Shown: positions 41,199 through 50,456 of the stretch, piece by piece
Layout: each line of letters begins with the position of its first letter
Position numbering within the stretch: position 1 is the stretch's first letter
Source of the DNA: Fermentimonas sp.
Lineage (GTDB): Bacteria; Bacteroidota; Bacteroidia; Bacteroidales; Dysgonomonadaceae
Reading direction: 5' to 3'
DNA: 58,811 nt
Assembly (NCBI GenBank): GCA_028683355.1
Contig: JAQUIZ010000006.1
Location: forward strand, 1-58,811
Translations under genes and position numbers: made by a program
Notes under the pieces: model-generated
Database searches by the model: none
The model's input: only the letters and a program-made list of their open reading frames with translations
What the model was told of the DNA's origin: nothing

Positions 41199-42420
41199 AA
41201 ATATTCTTGTAGAGTGTTGCAATTATACTTTGTTCATATGAAATTAACACTTTCTCACGGGAGTTTTGTTCAAGTGCTTCTGAGTCAGCCTCAAAAAGAG
41301 TCCAATCTATACCATTGGCTAAATCCTCTGTGTTTTTATACTCAGCAACGTAACCGGTCAGCTTGTGACTTATCATTTCTGGAATTCCACCAATATTAAA
41401 CCCCACACAGGGTGTTCCCGAAGACATGGCTTCCATAATAGTGTTTGGCAGATTCTCCTGCAATGAGGGAGTTATATAGACATCAGCAGCGTTATATACT
41501 TCAGGCATACTGTGAGAATCTACGTATCCCATACACAGAGAGGGAATAGACAGTCTTTCCGCAATCTCTGCACCTTGATTTCCAACAATCAGGAAAAGAA
41601 ATTTATCCTTATTATCTGCTGCAATCAGCTTAGATGCATTTACCAAATAATCTGTACCTTTACGCGGATCTGAAGCCTTTGCTGCAGCAAAGAGGAGCAG
41701 TTTTTTATCAATGGGTAGGTTTAGTTTTCTGCGAACACTTAATTTATCCATCGGTTTGTAAAGATCTGTGTCAATAGGATTAGGAATAGCAATTATTTTG
41801 TGGCCTTCAGAAAGTGGGCTTTTTTCTGCCAGTATCTTCAACCATTCACTGCATGCAACAAAAGTGATATTTTCTTTTGAATAAACTCTCTTTTTTTTCT
41901 TAAAAATATAATTAGAAAGATCTTTTTCTGAGGGATTTTTAAGATATGGGCACATTCCGCAATCTGTTTCGTAGTGATTGCAGTTACCTGCATGATGGCA
42001 TATTCCTGTAAACGGCCACATATCATGCATTGTCCAAACAATCTTTTTTCCTGATTGAAGGATTTTATCAATCTCTTTAATAGATAACATCCCCTGATTG
42101 ATCCAGTGCAAATGTATTACATCAGCATCCCTGAATTCGTCAATCTCTGTAACTGAAATTCCTGTATTTGCAATAGATACATCAAACAGGTATTCTCTTG
42201 AAAGACGATTGTGAAGGAAGATCTCGCCCCTTTCCCTATAAAAATTCCACTGGTTATTGAATTTACTTCCAACCTGTATTACATTGGGATTGTCAGATCT
42301 TTTCTCACTTACTAACATCCTGGCGTTTTCACCTTCAGACCTCAGGGCATTCATCAGTCGGTACGAAGCAATCGCTGCTCCTCCGTGAATGTCTGATTTG
42401 CTGATGATTAGGACGTTCAT
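41188..42420 (-). CDS. GT4 glycosyltransferase
   Basis: Family 4 retaining glycosyltransferase, 410 aa, GT-B fold. The N-terminal domain begins MNVLIISKSDIHGGAAIASYRL and contains a Cys/His cluster (CHHAGNCNHYETDCGMCPYL), which is common in this WcaC-like subgroup. The C-terminal domain has IPNPIDTDLYKP and the nucleotide-sugar motif PSLQENLPNTIMEAMSSGTPCVGF. It acts in surface polysaccharide assembly. It starts 3 bp after the preceding GT gene. Confidence 0.93.
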   Translation of the reverse strand: MNVLIISKSDIHGGAAIASYRLMNALRSEGENARMLVSEKRSDNPNVIQVGSKFNNQWNFYRERGEIFLHNRLSREYLFDVSIANTGISVTEIDEFRDADVIHLHWINQGMLSIKEIDKILQSGKKIVWTMHDMWPFTGICHHAGNCNHYETDCGMCPYLKNPSEKDLSNYIFKKKKRVYSKENITFVACSEWLKILAEKSPLSEGHKIIAIPNPIDTDLYKPMDKLSVRRKLNLPIDKKLLLFAAAKASDPRKGTDYLVNASKLIAADNKDKFLFLIVGNQGAEIAERLSIPSLCMGYVDSHSMPEVYNAADVYITPSLQENLPNTIMEAMSSGTPCVGFNIGGIPEMISHKLTGYVAEYKNTEDLANGIDWTLFEADSEALEQNSREKVLISYEQSIIATLYKNIYEE

Positions 42421-42423
42421 AGT

Positions 42424-43320
42424 CTATCTGCTTCTTAAAAATCTGTTTATCCTTCTTTTTGCTTTTGCTCTAAATGAATTAGTAAGACCATAATATTTCA
42501 TAAAGGCTTTTCTGGCTGTCTTGTTTTCAACTATTTCAGTAATATCAATATGCAATTCTCCTTTATACAGTTCAGTGCTATATATTTCATCACTGCCACT
42601 ATGAATACCGCTTCCGTCAAAGCCAATGTTTTGCACAAGAGATCTGCCTGCATTAAGAGATAACATATCACTCAGGAAAAGTGTTGCATTCCATCTGATT
42701 GCCCAGGAATCATTTTCCCCGTTAACCTGCCGTTTTAACATCCGTGTGAAGGGGTACTTTCCATTAAAATCAAACTGTCTGGAAAGCTTGCGGCGCTTTA
42801 ATTCATTTAGCAATTCCTGTCCGTTAGGGTTAAACTTTTCCCATGCTCTTTTCCAGGTTGCCCAACCCCAGCTGCCTGTCCATTTAATTAAAAAAGATTC
42901 AGGTAATCCTTTTATCGGAAAGCAAAACCCTTGAATATGTCCGATTTTTTCTTCATCTTCAAACTTATCCAAAGCCTCATTCATGAAGGTTAGAAAATGG
43001 GGTGCAGTTATCAGATCATCTTCAAGAACTATAACTCTGCCATATTCATTTATTATTCCGGTTACCCCATCAATTATATTTCTTGCGAGTCCGATATTGT
43101 GTTGGTTCTCTTTTATATGTATCTTCTTAAAGCCACCAATGGAATGAATAAGTTTGCGTACTTTGAGTACCTCTTTTTTATCTGAATTGTCTTTGTATCC
43201 ATCAGAAAAGATAAAGAGTTCGGTCTCATCACAAAGTTCATTGTTCATCAAGGCTTCAAGAGTTTGCCTTGTATGTGAGGGACGGTTATAAGTAAAAAGA
43301 AGAACTGGAGCAGTGGACAT
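42424..43320 (-). CDS. GT2-like glycosyltransferase
   Basis: 298 aa with a GT-A start: PVLLFTYNRPSHTRQTLEAL, then NIGLARNIIDGVTGII and the acidic metal loop VIVLEDDLITAPHF. C-terminal part WTGSWGWATWKRAWEKF is typical of a Bacteroidota GT2/sugar-transferase group. Sugar specificity unknown. 5 bp after the MBL gene, 3 bp before the GT4 gene. Confidence 0.88.
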   Translation of the reverse strand: MSTAPVLLFTYNRPSHTRQTLEALMNNELCDETELFIFSDGYKDNSDKKEVLKVRKLIHSIGGFKKIHIKENQHNIGLARNIIDGVTGIINEYGRVIVLEDDLITAPHFLTFMNEALDKFEDEEKIGHIQGFCFPIKGLPESFLIKWTGSWGWATWKRAWEKFNPNGQELLNELKRRKLSRQFDFNGKYPFTRMLKRQVNGENDSWAIRWNATLFLSDMLSLNAGRSLVQNIGFDGSGIHSGSDEIYSTELYKGELHIDITEIVENKTARKAFMKYYGLTNSFRAKAKRRINRFLRSR

Positions 43321-43325
43321 TAGGT

Positions 43326-44150
43326 TCAGAATTCAATTTTTGCTGATAAAACATTTCTTTCAAGAACATGCAAGTCGACATGTTTTCCTACCTCAATACC
43401 TTTAAGTGACAACTGATCCTTTGTTGTATCAAATGCCAGTTGAGGGTTATTATTGTCACCACTCAGATGACATAGCCATATATTGCGTAGTTCGGATGAA
43501 AAATTATTTGCCAGAAACTCGGCTGTCTGGCGGTTGCTCAAGTGTCCGGTACCAGAGGTTATCCTTCGTTTAAGATGCCACGGGTAACGCCCGTTATTCA
43601 GCATCTCTTCGTCGTAATTACTCTCGATTACCAGTTGATTAGCCTTGCACATATAATTCGCAACTTCATCTGTTATAGCACCCACGTCAGTAGCCAAAGT
43701 CATTTTCTGACCTCCAAATTCCATGTAATAACCTGCGTTATCGTTGCTGTCGTGTGGCACATCAAATGGAGTAATTCTAAAGTCCTCTATTTGAAAAGTT
43801 TTACCTTTCTCAATATATTTAGCTGATCCGTTTAAGCTGTTTTGTATAAGTGGACTGTTTTTTATCCCCCTGTGTACTTCACGTGTGGCATATACCGGGA
43901 TGTGAAGTTTTTCTCCAAGATGGCCTACCGATTTAATATGGTCGTAATGATCGTGTGTAATTAGCACAGCCATTATCGATGAAAGATTGACACCATGCTC
44001 AGCGAGCCTTTTCTTAATGACACGCGGACCAATTCCGGCATCAATAAGTATTCCGTAATAAGAGTTTCCCAAATAATAACAATTGCCACAGCTGCCGCTG
44101 CTCAGGCTGAAAAAAGAGAATCGCTCCGACGGGAAAAGTTTGTACTGCAT
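43326..44150 (-). CDS. MBL-fold metallohydrolase (YycJ/WalJ-like)
   Basis: 274 aa, metallo-beta-lactamase fold. Zinc motif LITHDHYDH (His66, His68, Asp70, His71), and the start SLSSGSCGNCYYLG matches the YycJ/WalJ family, linked in Firmicutes to cell-wall and DNA-repair phenotypes through a suspected nuclease activity. Role in Bacteroidota uncertain. 5 bp after the DPP IV gene. Confidence 0.9.
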   Translation of the reverse strand: MQYKLFPSERFSFFSLSSGSCGNCYYLGNSYYGILIDAGIGPRVIKKRLAEHGVNLSSIMAVLITHDHYDHIKSVGHLGEKLHIPVYATREVHRGIKNSPLIQNSLNGSAKYIEKGKTFQIEDFRITPFDVPHDSNDNAGYYMEFGGQKMTLATDVGAITDEVANYMCKANQLVIESNYDEEMLNNGRYPWHLKRRITSGTGHLSNRQTAEFLANNFSSELRNIWLCHLSGDNNNPQLAFDTTKDQLSLKGIEVGKHVDLHVLERNVLSAKIEF

Positions 44151-44155
44151 ATTAT

Positions 44156-46318
44156 TTACAAAGATAATAAGTTTTTGTCGAAGTAGAGTGTGATATGTTC
44201 ATGAAGATGAACACGATCAGGTCCTGTCATATTATGCCCGTAACCCGGATATATAAACAGGTCCGGATGTTTCCCTTCCCTTATGCAGGCTCTAATAAAC
44301 TGAGAGCTGTGCTGCATAACTACTGTCGGATCTTCATCTCCATGTATAATAAGCAGTCTTGATTGGAGCTTATCAACTTTATTAAGTAAACTGGTTTCTT
44401 CGTAACCTTCGGGATTCTCCTCTGGCTGATCCATATATCTTTCGCCATACATAACTTCATAATAACGCCAATCGGTTACGGGACCCCCAGCAACACCAAC
44501 TTTAAAAACATCAGGGTAACGAAGCAGCATGTTAATTGCCATAAATCCACCGTAACTCCAGCCATGAATTCCCATTCTATCAGCATCCACGTAAGGGAGT
44601 GATCTCAGAAATTCTACACCCTTCATCTGATCTTTTGACTCTTCAACCCCTAGCTGTCTGTGGGTTACATTCTCAAAATCAAACCCCCTGTACGCAGTTC
44701 CACGGTTGTCCATCACAAAAACCAGATATCCTTTTTGAGCCATATACAACTCCCATCCGCCTGAGCCGTAACGCCAGCGGTTGTTAACCATTTGAGAGTG
44801 TGGTCCGCCATAAACATAAACAGCAACGGGGTACTTCTTTTTCTCATCAAAATCAGCGGGTTTAATCAGTCGGTAGTACAGATCACTCTCTCCGTCGGCA
44901 GCTTTTATTTTACCTGTTTCAACTGTAGGTATATTATTTTTACCTTCAAATGGATTATCAGCAAACGAAAGTTGTTCTGACTTTTGATTACGGGTGTCAA
45001 TAAGACTTATTTGTCCCGGATTGTCGAACGCCGAATAACGGTCAATAAGATATCTTCCGGAAAAACTAAGAGTTGCTGAATGTGTACCGGGCTTAAAAGT
45101 GTGTTGCACAATTTTCCCGTTCTTCAAACTTACACTGTGAATATGGCGTTCAAGAGGATTTGGATTAGTTGATACAAAATAGAGATTGTTGCCTCTATTG
45201 TCAAAACCTATAACATTAGTAACCTCCCATTCACCGACTGTCAGTTGCTTTATCAAATTACCTGAAGTATCATATAAATACAGATGGTTATATCCATCTC
45301 TTTTACTCTGCCATATAAACTGATCATTCTCGTTTATCACGAATAGCAGAGGGTTCTGAGGCTCAACATATTTAGGATGATTTTCTTCAAATAACATCTT
45401 TTCGAAATCACCTGAAGTGGCATTATAACAGTTAAGTTTCATATGATCCTGTTCCCTGTTAAGTTCAGCTACATAAATGCATTCACCGTCAGGACTCCAT
45501 GAGATGTTTGTAAGATAGTGGTCAACAGGTTCACCTGTTTTCAGATATGTGATTTGTCCACTGTTGATATCAAATACTCCTAATGTAACCTGGTGGCTGG
45601 TCATTCCTGCCATGGGATATTTTATTGATTTTAATTCCGCCACTCTTGCCGACATGTCAACTATGGGGTAGGAGGTGACCATTGTTTCATCCATTCTATA
45701 GAAGGCAATTTTATCGCTCTCAGGAGACCAAAAGATTCCGCTATTAATTCCAAACTCGTTTCTGTGAACAGACTGACCACTAATTATATCCTTACAGATT
45801 TCACTTGTAATCTGTTTTTCACTTCCATTTTTATCAAGTAAATAGAGATTGTTTTCTTTAGTATATGCCAGCAGGTTTTTATCGGGTGATAAAGAGTGAT
45901 TTTCACTTATTTCGGGATAACTGAAATAGGCAGTAATTGCCTTTTTCTCATAATCAAATACCCCAGTTCCATAGTTAGTATTGAAAGATACTGTAGAACT
46001 TCCTTCTTTGGAAAAAGAAACTGAACTTATTTTATTTGAGCTTTCTTTTAATAGACCCTGAATGTCATCGTAAGCAAAAAGGAGTGATTTCCCACTCAAT
46101 TTAGAGGGGTTATTATAAATCCATACTGAGTCTTTACCAATTTCTATCAGTCTGTTTCCGTTCCATTGGTAATTAACCGGTATTCGCGGAGAGTATTTGC
46201 TGTACTCAATTCCTCCCGGAATAAGTTGCTCCAGAGTTAATAAGTTATCTGATTGAGCTAAGCTGCCTGCAGAAAATGTTAAGGCGGTCAGTAAAACAAT
46301 AAATGAGAGTCTTTGCAT
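44156..46318 (-). CDS. Dipeptidyl peptidase IV-type S9 peptidase
   Basis: Exported S9B peptidase, 720 aa, with a signal peptide ending about SLAQ. An eight-bladed propeller region (DPPIV N) is followed by the hydrolase domain with triad Ser588 (GWSYGGF), Asp663 (HGDEDPTV) and His695 (GYGHNM). The EEN/DEF-type substrate-binding residues lie in the NRNEFGINSGIFWSPE-like propeller segment. It removes X-Pro dipeptides, a major activity in peptide-using Bacteroidales. The gene starts 2 bp after the FabK/NMO-like gene. Confidence 0.93.
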   Translation of the reverse strand: MQRLSFIVLLTALTFSAGSLAQSDNLLTLEQLIPGGIEYSKYSPRIPVNYQWNGNRLIEIGKDSVWIYNNPSKLSGKSLLFAYDDIQGLLKESSNKISSVSFSKEGSSTVSFNTNYGTGVFDYEKKAITAYFSYPEISENHSLSPDKNLLAYTKENNLYLLDKNGSEKQITSEICKDIISGQSVHRNEFGINSGIFWSPESDKIAFYRMDETMVTSYPIVDMSARVAELKSIKYPMAGMTSHQVTLGVFDINSGQITYLKTGEPVDHYLTNISWSPDGECIYVAELNREQDHMKLNCYNATSGDFEKMLFEENHPKYVEPQNPLLFVINENDQFIWQSKRDGYNHLYLYDTSGNLIKQLTVGEWEVTNVIGFDNRGNNLYFVSTNPNPLERHIHSVSLKNGKIVQHTFKPGTHSATLSFSGRYLIDRYSAFDNPGQISLIDTRNQKSEQLSFADNPFEGKNNIPTVETGKIKAADGESDLYYRLIKPADFDEKKKYPVAVYVYGGPHSQMVNNRWRYGSGGWELYMAQKGYLVFVMDNRGTAYRGFDFENVTHRQLGVEESKDQMKGVEFLRSLPYVDADRMGIHGWSYGGFMAINMLLRYPDVFKVGVAGGPVTDWRYYEVMYGERYMDQPEENPEGYEETSLLNKVDKLQSRLLIIHGDEDPTVVMQHSSQFIRACIREGKHPDLFIYPGYGHNMTGPDRVHLHEHITLYFDKNLLSL

Positions 46319-46320
46319 TA

Positions 46321-47274
46321 TTAAAAAGTCTTTTCCGAAATGTTTTTCAAGGTTTTGTTATAGTTCTCTATCATATCTTTTATAACCATGGAAGCAGGAA
46401 TTATTTCTCTGATATCAGATGCAATTTGTCCAATTTCCAATTCTCCTTCAGCAAGATCTCCCTCAAAAATACCTTTTTTAGATCTGCCTCTTCCTAAATA
46501 TGCACGCAACTCTTCAGCTGTAGCCCCCTTATCTTCCATTTCCTGAACCTGTTTATAAAATTCATTCTTAACTAAACGTACAGGGGTTACTTTTTTTAGT
46601 GATAATGAAGTATCCCCTTCATTCAAGGTTATACATTTTTGTTTAAAAGCATCACTGGCGGAACTTTCTACAGTTAGTGCGAAACGCGTACCTACCTGAA
46701 CACCTTCTGCTCCAAGCGCTATAGCTGCAGCCATTGACTCTCCCGATGAGATTCCACCTGCAGCAATTAATGGCAGGTCTGTTACTTTCCTTACCTGTGG
46801 GATTAATGTAAATGTTGTAGTTTCTTCTCTTCCGTTATGACCTCCCGCTTCAAAACCTTCAGCTACAATTGCATCAACACCTGCTTCTGTGGCTTTCAAA
46901 GCAAACTTGGAGCTGGATACCACATGGGCCACCAAGATACCCTCTTCCTTAAGTTTAGATGTCCATGTTTTCGGATTCCCTGCAGATGTAAATACAACAG
47001 GCACTTTTTCCTCAATTACTATCTGCATTATCTCTTCTATTTGAGGATACATAAGAGGAATATTTACCCCAAATGTTTTATCTGTTGCATTTTTACATTT
47101 CTGTATATGTTCACGTAAAGTGTCAGGATGCATTGATCCTGCGCCTATCAATCCTAATCCTCCGGAGTTGCTTACAGCTGATGCTAGTCTCCATCCACTG
47201 CACCATACCATACCGGCCTGAATTATAGGATATTCTATCCCAAAAAGGGAACATACTCTGTTTCTCTTCATCAT
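46321..47274 (-). CDS. Nitronate monooxygenase / FabK-like flavoprotein
   Basis: FMN-dependent TIM-barrel protein, 317 aa. Seen: YPIIQAGMVWCSGWRLASAVS, the FMN motifs VAEGFEAGGHNG and LIAAGGISSGESMAAAIALGAEGVQVGTRF. This family includes nitronate monooxygenases and the enoyl-ACP reductase FabK; sequence features alone do not separate them. No fabI is in the window although acpP and fabF are, so FabK is a fair possibility. It heads the eight-gene minus-strand operon, with a -7 element upstream. Confidence 0.9.
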   Translation of the reverse strand: MMKRNRVCSLFGIEYPIIQAGMVWCSGWRLASAVSNSGGLGLIGAGSMHPDTLREHIQKCKNATDKTFGVNIPLMYPQIEEIMQIVIEEKVPVVFTSAGNPKTWTSKLKEEGILVAHVVSSSKFALKATEAGVDAIVAEGFEAGGHNGREETTTFTLIPQVRKVTDLPLIAAGGISSGESMAAAIALGAEGVQVGTRFALTVESSASDAFKQKCITLNEGDTSLSLKKVTPVRLVKNEFYKQVQEMEDKGATAEELRAYLGRGRSKKGIFEGDLAEGELEIGQIASDIREIIPASMVIKDMIENYNKTLKNISEKTF

Positions 47275-47345
47275 ATATTAATTTGATTTATTTCCGGTAA
47301 TACTGATTTATATTTATTTTCGGGTGAAACAGCACTGCCGGAATG

Positions 47346-47353
47346 CAAAGATA
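47346..47353 (-). promoter_or_regulatory. -7 element of the FabK/NMO-DPP IV-glycan operon
   Basis: The minus strand reads TATCTTTG, exact consensus, about 70 bp upstream of the first gene of the operon. No clear -33 TTG. Confidence 0.48.
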
Positions 47354-47403
47354 ACAATTACTCCATTTTAATGGAACTCATCTTTTAATTTGATTTTTTT
47401 TAG

Positions 47404-47411
47404 TAGCTTTG
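47404..47411 (+). promoter_or_regulatory. -7 element for purD
   Basis: TAGCTTTG matches TAnnTTTG and lies 31 bp before the purD ATG at 47442. The nearest upstream TTG is too close for a -33. Confidence 0.45.
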
Positions 47412-47441
47412 TATAAACTTCCAAATATAATTATAGATTTT

Positions 47442-48722
47442 ATGAATGTCCTTATTCTTGGATCCGGTGGCCGGGAGCACGCTATAGCGTGGAAAATAAG
47501 AAAGAGCAGTTACTTAAATAATTTGTATATAGCTCCGGGTAATGCAGGAACAGCTATGCTTGGTACCAATGTGCCTTTCAGCGTAACTGATTTTGCATCA
47601 ATGAAGGCATTCTCTTTAAGTCACGATATCGATATGATTGTTGTCGGACCTGAAGACCCTCTTGTTCAGGGTGTCTATGATTTTTTCCATGAAGACGAGG
47701 ATATATGCCATATTGCTGTAATAGGTCCCTCTCGTGAAGGAGCACAGTTGGAAGGCAGTAAGGACTTTGCTAAAAAGTTTATGCTGCGTCATAACATTCC
47801 TACAGCTCGTTATAAATCAGTTACGCTCGAAAATATTATCGAAGGAAATTCTTTCCTTGATACGCTTACGGCACCATATGTTCTTAAAGCAGATGGATTG
47901 GCAGCAGGAAAAGGAGTACTGATATTAGATGATTTAAACTATGCAAAGCAGATGCTTTGGGAGATGCTAAATGGGAAATTCGGTAATGCAGGCAATAAGG
48001 TAGTTATTGAAGAGTTTTTATCTGGAATTGAGTGTTCTGTTTTTGTTCTGTCTGACGGATCTTCATTTAAAATATTACCGGTTGCAAAAGACTACAAACG
48101 TATTGGTGAAGGTGACACCGGATTAAATACCGGTGGTATGGGGGCTGTTTCTCCTGTGCCTTTTGCCGATGACGTGTTCATGGAAAAAGTGAGAACAAGA
48201 ATAGTAGAACCAACTGTAGAAGGTCTTAAGAAAGAGAATATAGATTATAAAGGTTTTATCTTTATCGGATTGATAAATGTTGACGGAGATCCTAAGGTGA
48301 TTGAGTATAATGTGCGAATGGGAGATCCTGAATCAGAAGTTGTAATACCACTTATTAAAACAGATCTGCTGGATCTTTTTATAGGTGTAACCACAGAAAC
48401 ACTGGAGCAGAGAAAGCTGGAAATTGATGAAAGATGTGCTGTAACTGTGATGATGGTTTCCGGAGGTTATCCTGAAGATTATGAAAAAGGGAAAGTTATA
48501 ACAGGCCTGAACACAGTTTTAGACAGTACTGTATTTCATGCAGGAACTACTGTACTTAACGATCAGGTAATTTCTGCAGGAGGGCGGGTATTGTCAGTTA
48601 CCTCTTTCGGTAACAGCATGGAGGAAGCTCTAAAAACTTCTTATAAAAATGTTCAGAAGATAAATTTTGATAAAAGTTATTACAGAAAAGATATTGGCTT
48701 CGATCTTCAATCCGATATTTAA
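47442..48722 (+). CDS. purD: Phosphoribosylamine-glycine ligase
   Basis: GAR synthetase of purine biosynthesis, 426 aa, ATP-grasp fold. Start [18 protein letters not shown] is the normal PurD beginning; 11 upstream codons open in frame lie over the -7 element and are not used. Seen: [31 protein letters not shown] and YNVRMGDPE. purN, two steps of the same pathway apart, is at 57762. The DUF6427 gene follows after 11 bp. Confidence 0.97.
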   Translation: MNVLILGSGGREHAIAWKIRKSSYLNNLYIAPGNAGTAMLGTNVPFSVTDFASMKAFSLSHDIDMIVVGPEDPLVQGVYDFFHEDEDICHIAVIGPSREGAQLEGSKDFAKKFMLRHNIPTARYKSVTLENIIEGNSFLDTLTAPYVLKADGLAAGKGVLILDDLNYAKQMLWEMLNGKFGNAGNKVVIEEFLSGIECSVFVLSDGSSFKILPVAKDYKRIGEGDTGLNTGGMGAVSPVPFADDVFMEKVRTRIVEPTVEGLKKENIDYKGFIFIGLINVDGDPKVIEYNVRMGDPESEVVIPLIKTDLLDLFIGVTTETLEQRKLEIDERCAVTVMMVSGGYPEDYEKGKVITGLNTVLDSTVFHAGTTVLNDQVISAGGRVLSVTSFGNSMEEALKTSYKNVQKINFDKSYYRKDIGFDLQSDI

Positions 48723-48733
48723 ATAATCAGCTA

Positions 48734-49753
48734 ATGCATCCTGTTGTAAAATCCTTTCGTGAAAATTTCGTAGAAGGGCGTTTTGTAATAGTACTTACAA
48801 CCCTTTTCGTTATTGGAATGAGAGTTGTTCTTTACTTAAAAAGTGGATTGCCTGAAATTAAGATTACCAATGATAATTTTCTTTGGGAGCCTGTAAAACA
48901 TCTTTTTGAAGATCCATTAGTTTCGTTCATTGCATCCTCTCTTTCTGTAATTATAATATCATGGCTCCTCTTAACTATTAACAACAGATACAGCATCATT
49001 CGTTCACGATCCAACCTGCCATTTACAGCACCTTTGTTTTTCTTAAGCTTGCATCCTTACAGTTTGGCAATGACAGGCAATTATATAGCAATAATTTTTA
49101 TTCTTTTCTCACTTATCCCTTTGCTGGAGTCATACCAGAAACCCAATTCATACCTCTATTCTTTCAGATCATCGATACTTATTGCAGTTGCATCGCTTTT
49201 TCAAGTTTATGCAATCGTTCTGATACCATTATGGTGGAGAGGCGAAAAGTCGATGCGAGGACCTCAGCTGCACTCTTTTATTGCCTCTCTGTTTGGAGTT
49301 TTTCTTGTATATGTCTCACTATTCTCTGTTTATTTTGTTTTAGATGATATAGAGAGTTTCCTGCTTCCGTTAAGCAATTTCATAAGTTTTTCTATTCCGG
49401 AAATACCTGATTATACCATATTTGAATGGGCGGCAGTGGTTTTTATTGCAGTTTTCATTGTTGCAAATATAATACTCAGTGTAAATGAGTATGCACGTGA
49501 CAAAGTGGTTACTCTTAACCTGATGAGATTTACGGTTTACCTTATAGTCTTTTTGATATTATTGCAGATAGTATACTGGAGAGAGACCTATTTCTTTATT
49601 ATACTTTCCGTTACTCTTGTTTCTGTACTATGTTCATATTTTTATTCTAAAACAACATCTAAAAAGCACATTTATCTTGCATATTCAATGATGTTTTTAT
49701 TGATGATTTTTTATCTTTCACACTTTTTTCCTGAAACATTTTTAATAGTCTAA
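48734..49753 (+). CDS. DUF6427-like polytopic membrane protein
   Basis: 339 aa, nearly all hydrophobic: about ten predicted helices with short loops. I place it in DUF6427, a Bacteroidota family, from memory of the overall pattern; the function is unknown. Features: an N-terminal FVEGRFVIVLTTLFVIG and aromatic-rich loops such as YWRETYFFII. It follows purD by 11 bp, and this pairing is probably transcriptional only. Confidence 0.7.
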   Translation: MHPVVKSFRENFVEGRFVIVLTTLFVIGMRVVLYLKSGLPEIKITNDNFLWEPVKHLFEDPLVSFIASSLSVIIISWLLLTINNRYSIIRSRSNLPFTAPLFFLSLHPYSLAMTGNYIAIIFILFSLIPLLESYQKPNSYLYSFRSSILIAVASLFQVYAIVLIPLWWRGEKSMRGPQLHSFIASLFGVFLVYVSLFSVYFVLDDIESFLLPLSNFISFSIPEIPDYTIFEWAAVVFIAVFIVANIILSVNEYARDKVVTLNLMRFTVYLIVFLILLQIVYWRETYFFIILSVTLVSVLCSYFYSKTTSKKHIYLAYSMMFLLMIFYLSHFFPETFLIV

Positions 49754-49942
49754 AACGAGCATTATAATCATCATCACACAAGTACATGATTAAAACGAGT
49801 TCTATACGACACATTTTAAGATAAATAGTTTTAATCGTATGAATTCTTAAAACAATATTTACTTTTTAGTTGTTTATTTGATGAGTTCCTTTGATTATCA
49901 GGAAAGTATGGCTTGTTGTATATCAAAGGCAGTATAAAAAAC

Positions 49943-49950
49943 AAGGAGGA
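49943..49950 (+). promoter_or_regulatory. Strong Shine-Dalgarno before the DUF4251 gene
   Basis: AAGGAGGA ends 5 nt before the ATG at 49956. Bacteroidota genes rarely use such a sequence and no other start in this window has one as strong. The gap 49754-49942 holds no gene; it contains one weak hairpin (TTCCT/AGGAA near 49886-49904). Confidence 0.75.
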
Positions 49951-49955
49951 TATAT

Positions 49956-50450
49956 ATGAAAAAATTTACTGTTCATGGTCTGTTTTTACTTCTCACCATC
50001 ATTATCTTTTCTGCTTGCGGAAGTTCACAAACAGCTGCAGAAAAAGCACAATTAGCTGCTGATATTAAGAATGCCGTAGAGATGTCCGACTTTACTTTTG
50101 AAGCCACTTATGCATACCCAACCGGTTATAAATCAATCTATCTTTCTCCTTACTATGAAGTTAAGGTCTCTGCAGATACTGTTAAGGCCTATTTACCATA
50201 TTTTGGAAGAGCTTACAGTGCTCCAATGGATCCTCGTGAAGGTGGTTATAATTTCACAAGTACCGATTTTGTGTACCAGGTTAGCCCCGGGAAAAGAGCC
50301 GGCAACTGGCTAGTGAATATTCTTATTAATGACCTCGATCGACAGGTTGTATTTAATTTTGATATATATGAGAACGGAACCGGACGGCTGAGCGTAACAG
50401 ATCTCAACCGGCAGGCTATTTCGTTCCAGGGTAATGTTTCTATAAAATAA
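49956..50450 (+). CDS. DUF4251 lipoprotein
   Basis: 164 aa lipoprotein: signal ending IFSAC (Cys21), then a DUF4251 domain with the markers FEATYAYPTGYKSIYLSPYYEVKV split by the inner strand, GRAYSAPMDPREGGYNFTSTDF and a C-terminal GRLSVTDLNRQAISFQG. Bacteroidota family of unknown function, probably facing the periplasm. Notable for a perfect Shine-Dalgarno. Converges with the alkaline phosphatase gene. Confidence 0.88.
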   Translation: MKKFTVHGLFLLLTIIIFSACGSSQTAAEKAQLAADIKNAVEMSDFTFEATYAYPTGYKSIYLSPYYEVKVSADTVKAYLPYFGRAYSAPMDPREGGYNFTSTDFVYQVSPGKRAGNWLVNILINDLDRQVVFNFDIYENGTGRLSVTDLNRQAISFQGNVSIK

Positions 50451-50456
50451 GAGCAG

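Noticed and set aside
41920-42010. Cys/His cluster in the GT4 enzyme as a possible new zinc finger
   Set aside because: Similar CHxxGxC...CGxCP clusters are common in the WcaC-like GT4 subgroup, so it is not new.
49886-49904. TTCCT/AGGAA hairpin upstream of the DUF4251 gene as a terminator
   Set aside because: Only 5 bp and not followed by a T tract.
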